Shown piece after piece: positions 4,868 to 6,015 of a stretch of DNA of 6,015 bases (positions are counted from its first letter, which is position 1; each line of letters starts with the position of its first letter). The stretch is from an uncultured Oscillospiraceae bacterium (GTDB lineage Bacteria > Bacillota > Clostridia > Oscillospirales > Oscillospiraceae), in assembly GCA_934572355.1 (NCBI GenBank), contig CAKTKV010000100.1, positions 1-6,015 on the forward strand, written 5' to 3'. The notes beneath the pieces are model-generated. The model saw nothing but the letters and a program-made list of their open reading frames with translations. It did not search any database and had not been told where the DNA came from. A program made the translations under genes and the position numbers.

Positions 4868-4970
4868 TTTTCATTTTACGTGGTGACGCTATTATTATAG
4901 CCGTAGCATGAAAGACTACAAAGAAAAAATGAGTGTTCTCATATCGGAAGAACAAAAGGAGAAACGAAAA

Positions 4971-5849
4971 ATGAAAAAGATCATCAGTATAGCACTTATT
5001 GCAGTCCTTGCACTGGCGCTTCTGGCAGGCTGCGGCAGCTCCGCTGCCCCGGCTACCACAACCGCTCCCGCGGCCGACAGCGCAGCCCCCGCGACCGAAG
5101 CTCCCGCAGAGCTGAGCGGCACCGTCGCGACCGACGGCTCCACCTCTATGGAGAAGGTCATCGGCGCACTGGGCGAAGCCTTCATGGAGCAGAACAAGGG
5201 CGTGACCTTCACTTATAACCCGACCGGCTCCGGCTCCGGCATCACCGCCGTCGGCGAAGGCCGCTGCGACATTGGCCTGTCCTCCCGCGCACTGAAGGAC
5301 GATGAGAAGGCCTCCGGCCTCAAGGAGACCGTCCTTGCCCTCGACGGCATCGCCGTTATCGTGAACCCCGCAAACCCCGTCTCCGACCTCGACGTTGAGA
5401 CCATCGCGAAGATCTACACCGGCGAGATCACCAACTGGAAGGAAGTCGGCGGCAATGACGCCGAGATCGTCCTCATCGGCCGTGAGGCCGGCAGCGGCAC
5501 CCGCGACGGCTTCGAGTCTATCACCGACACCAAGGACTCCTGCAAGTACCGTCAGGAGCTGACCTCCACCGGTGACGTTATCACCACCGTCTCCACGAAC
5601 CCCGACGCCATCGGCTACGCTTCCCTCGCAGCTCTTAAGGACAACGTAAAGACTCTGACCGTCGGCGGCATCGCCCCGACCGAGGACACCGTCAAGGACG
5701 GCAGCTATGTTATCCAGCGCCCCTTCGTCCTCGTCACCAAGGACGGCGCTGAGCTCAGCGCAGCGGCACAGGCCTTCTTCGATTACGCCACCTCTGCTGA
5801 TGCAGCAGACCTCATCGCAGCAGCCGGTGCAGTCGCAGTAGCGAAGTAA
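4971..5849 (+). CDS. pstS: Phosphate ABC transporter substrate-binding lipoprotein
   Basis: This is the extracellular phosphate-capturing component of the high-affinity PstSCAB importer. The 292-residue precursor has a lipoprotein signal, MKKIISIALIAVLALALLAG, with lipobox LAGC and the lipidated Cys21. An Ala/Pro/Thr-rich linker to about residue 47 probably spans the wall. The mature domain shows the phosphate-binding segments TDGSTSM (54-60), PTGSGSGI (84-91), the DIGLSSR stretch (100-106), and REAGSGTRDGFE (171-182). I chose ATG 4971 because AAAGGAG lies nine bases upstream and the signal peptide starts there; an in-frame ATG at 4908 would add 21 charged residues before it and lacks a ribosome site. 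C-ending codons dominate, unlike the neighbours, which fits a highly expressed protein. A Pho-box-like site precedes it and pstC follows, so phosphate starvation control is likely. Confidence 0.96.
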   Translation: MKKIISIALIAVLALALLAGCGSSAAPATTTAPAADSAAPATEAPAELSGTVATDGSTSMEKVIGALGEAFMEQNKGVTFTYNPTGSGSGITAVGEGRCDIGLSSRALKDDEKASGLKETVLALDGIAVIVNPANPVSDLDVETIAKIYTGEITNWKEVGGNDAEIVLIGREAGSGTRDGFESITDTKDSCKYRQELTSTGDVITTVSTNPDAIGYASLAALKDNVKTLTVGGIAPTEDTVKDGSYVIQRPFVLVTKDGAELSAAAQAFFDYATSADAADLIAAAGAVAVAK

Positions 5850-5860
5850 TTATCCCGAAA

Positions 5861-5891
5861 AAACCAAGGCGGTCAAACACCGCCTTGGTTT
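5861..5891 (+). terminator. Intercistronic hairpin after pstS
   Basis: AAACCAAGGCGGT (5861-5873) and ACCGCCTTGGTTT (5879-5891) form a perfect 13-bp stem with a 5-base loop. The T-tract is weak (TTT, then ATC), so partial read-through into pstC or protection of the pstS mRNA 3' end is more likely than full termination. This would explain more PstS than membrane subunits. Confidence 0.75.
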
Positions 5892-5935
5892 ATCAAAGCA
5901 TATTGAAGTATCGGTGTGTTTTGATAAACTAAGGC
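5882..5935 (+). promoter_or_regulatory. Alternative long-range stem competing with the pstS hairpin
   Basis: GCCTTGGTTTATCAAA (5882-5897) can pair over 16 positions (one G-U) with TTTGATAAACTAAGGC (5920-5935). It shares its left arm with the right arm of the 5861-5891 hairpin, so both cannot form fully at once. It ends eight bases before the pstC ribosome site GGAG (5943-5946). Confidence 0.55.
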
Positions 5936-5954
5936 ATGGATCGGAGAAGATTTA

Positions 5955-6015
5955 ATGAAGAGCAACAGAGCTTTTGAAAATATAATACACGGGGTGTTCC
6001 TGCTGCTCGGCCTGA
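5955..6015 (+). CDS. pstC: Phosphate ABC transporter permease PstC, N-terminal fragment
   Basis: The window ends after 20 codons, reading MKSNRAFENIIHGVFLLLGL. A short charged N-terminus leading into a first membrane helix is typical of PstC, and the position directly after pstS fits. GGAG (5943-5946) lies eight bases before the ATG. PstC pairs with PstA to form the membrane channel for phosphate. The identification rests mostly on gene order, since no PstC motif is inside the window. Confidence 0.75.
   Translation, partial: MKSNRAFENIIHGVFLLLGL

Noticed and set aside
4908..4970. N-terminal extension of PstS to ATG 4908
   Set aside because: It places 21 mostly charged residues before a complete lipoprotein signal peptide and lacks a ribosome site; AAAGGAG precedes ATG 4971.

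Overview
The window looks like chromosomal DNA from an anaerobic Firmicute, probably a clostridial or Oscillospiraceae-type gut bacterium. This rests on moderately GC-rich coding DNA beside AT-rich intergenic DNA, strong AGGAG-type ribosome sites, TTG starts, an Rrf2 regulator with a cysteine triad, a lipoprotein PstS and direct TTTACA repeats of the Firmicute Pho-box kind. The genus is inference. No RNA gene, CRISPR array or complete mobile element is visible.

Left part (1-2077): a leftward DASS/SLC13-type permease gene and a rightward IclR-family regulator gene are divergent. The permease is only about half the family length and stops inside the arm of a large hairpin at 22-67, so it is probably broken. 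Between the two genes lies a perfect 54-bp palindrome (904-957). Because of the symmetry it carries the same good sigma-A promoter on both strands, with an IclR-like operator at its centre. A second promoter and a structured leader precede the regulator.

Middle part (2078-4830): cysK (O-acetylserine sulfhydrylase) reads right from its own extended -10 promoter, through a leader that can encode a 10-residue peptide ending in Cys. It converges on an EamA-family transporter gene. The two share one terminator, which also encodes the C-terminus of the transporter. Upstream of the transporter on the same strand is an Rrf2 regulator. The gap between them holds two micro-ORFs chained by ATGA overlaps. 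EamA proteins include the E. coli O-acetylserine/cysteine exporter, so a thiol-metabolism neighbourhood is a reasonable guess.

Right part (4834-6015): a phosphate-uptake (Pst) operon starts here, with a Pho-box-like repeat inside a dyad, pstS, an intercistronic hairpin with a competing alternative pairing, and the first 20 codons of pstC. The most interesting items are the palindromic double promoter, the pstS-pstC alternative RNA structures, the coupled micro-ORFs before eamA and the half-size permease. I see no clearly new multi-gene system.
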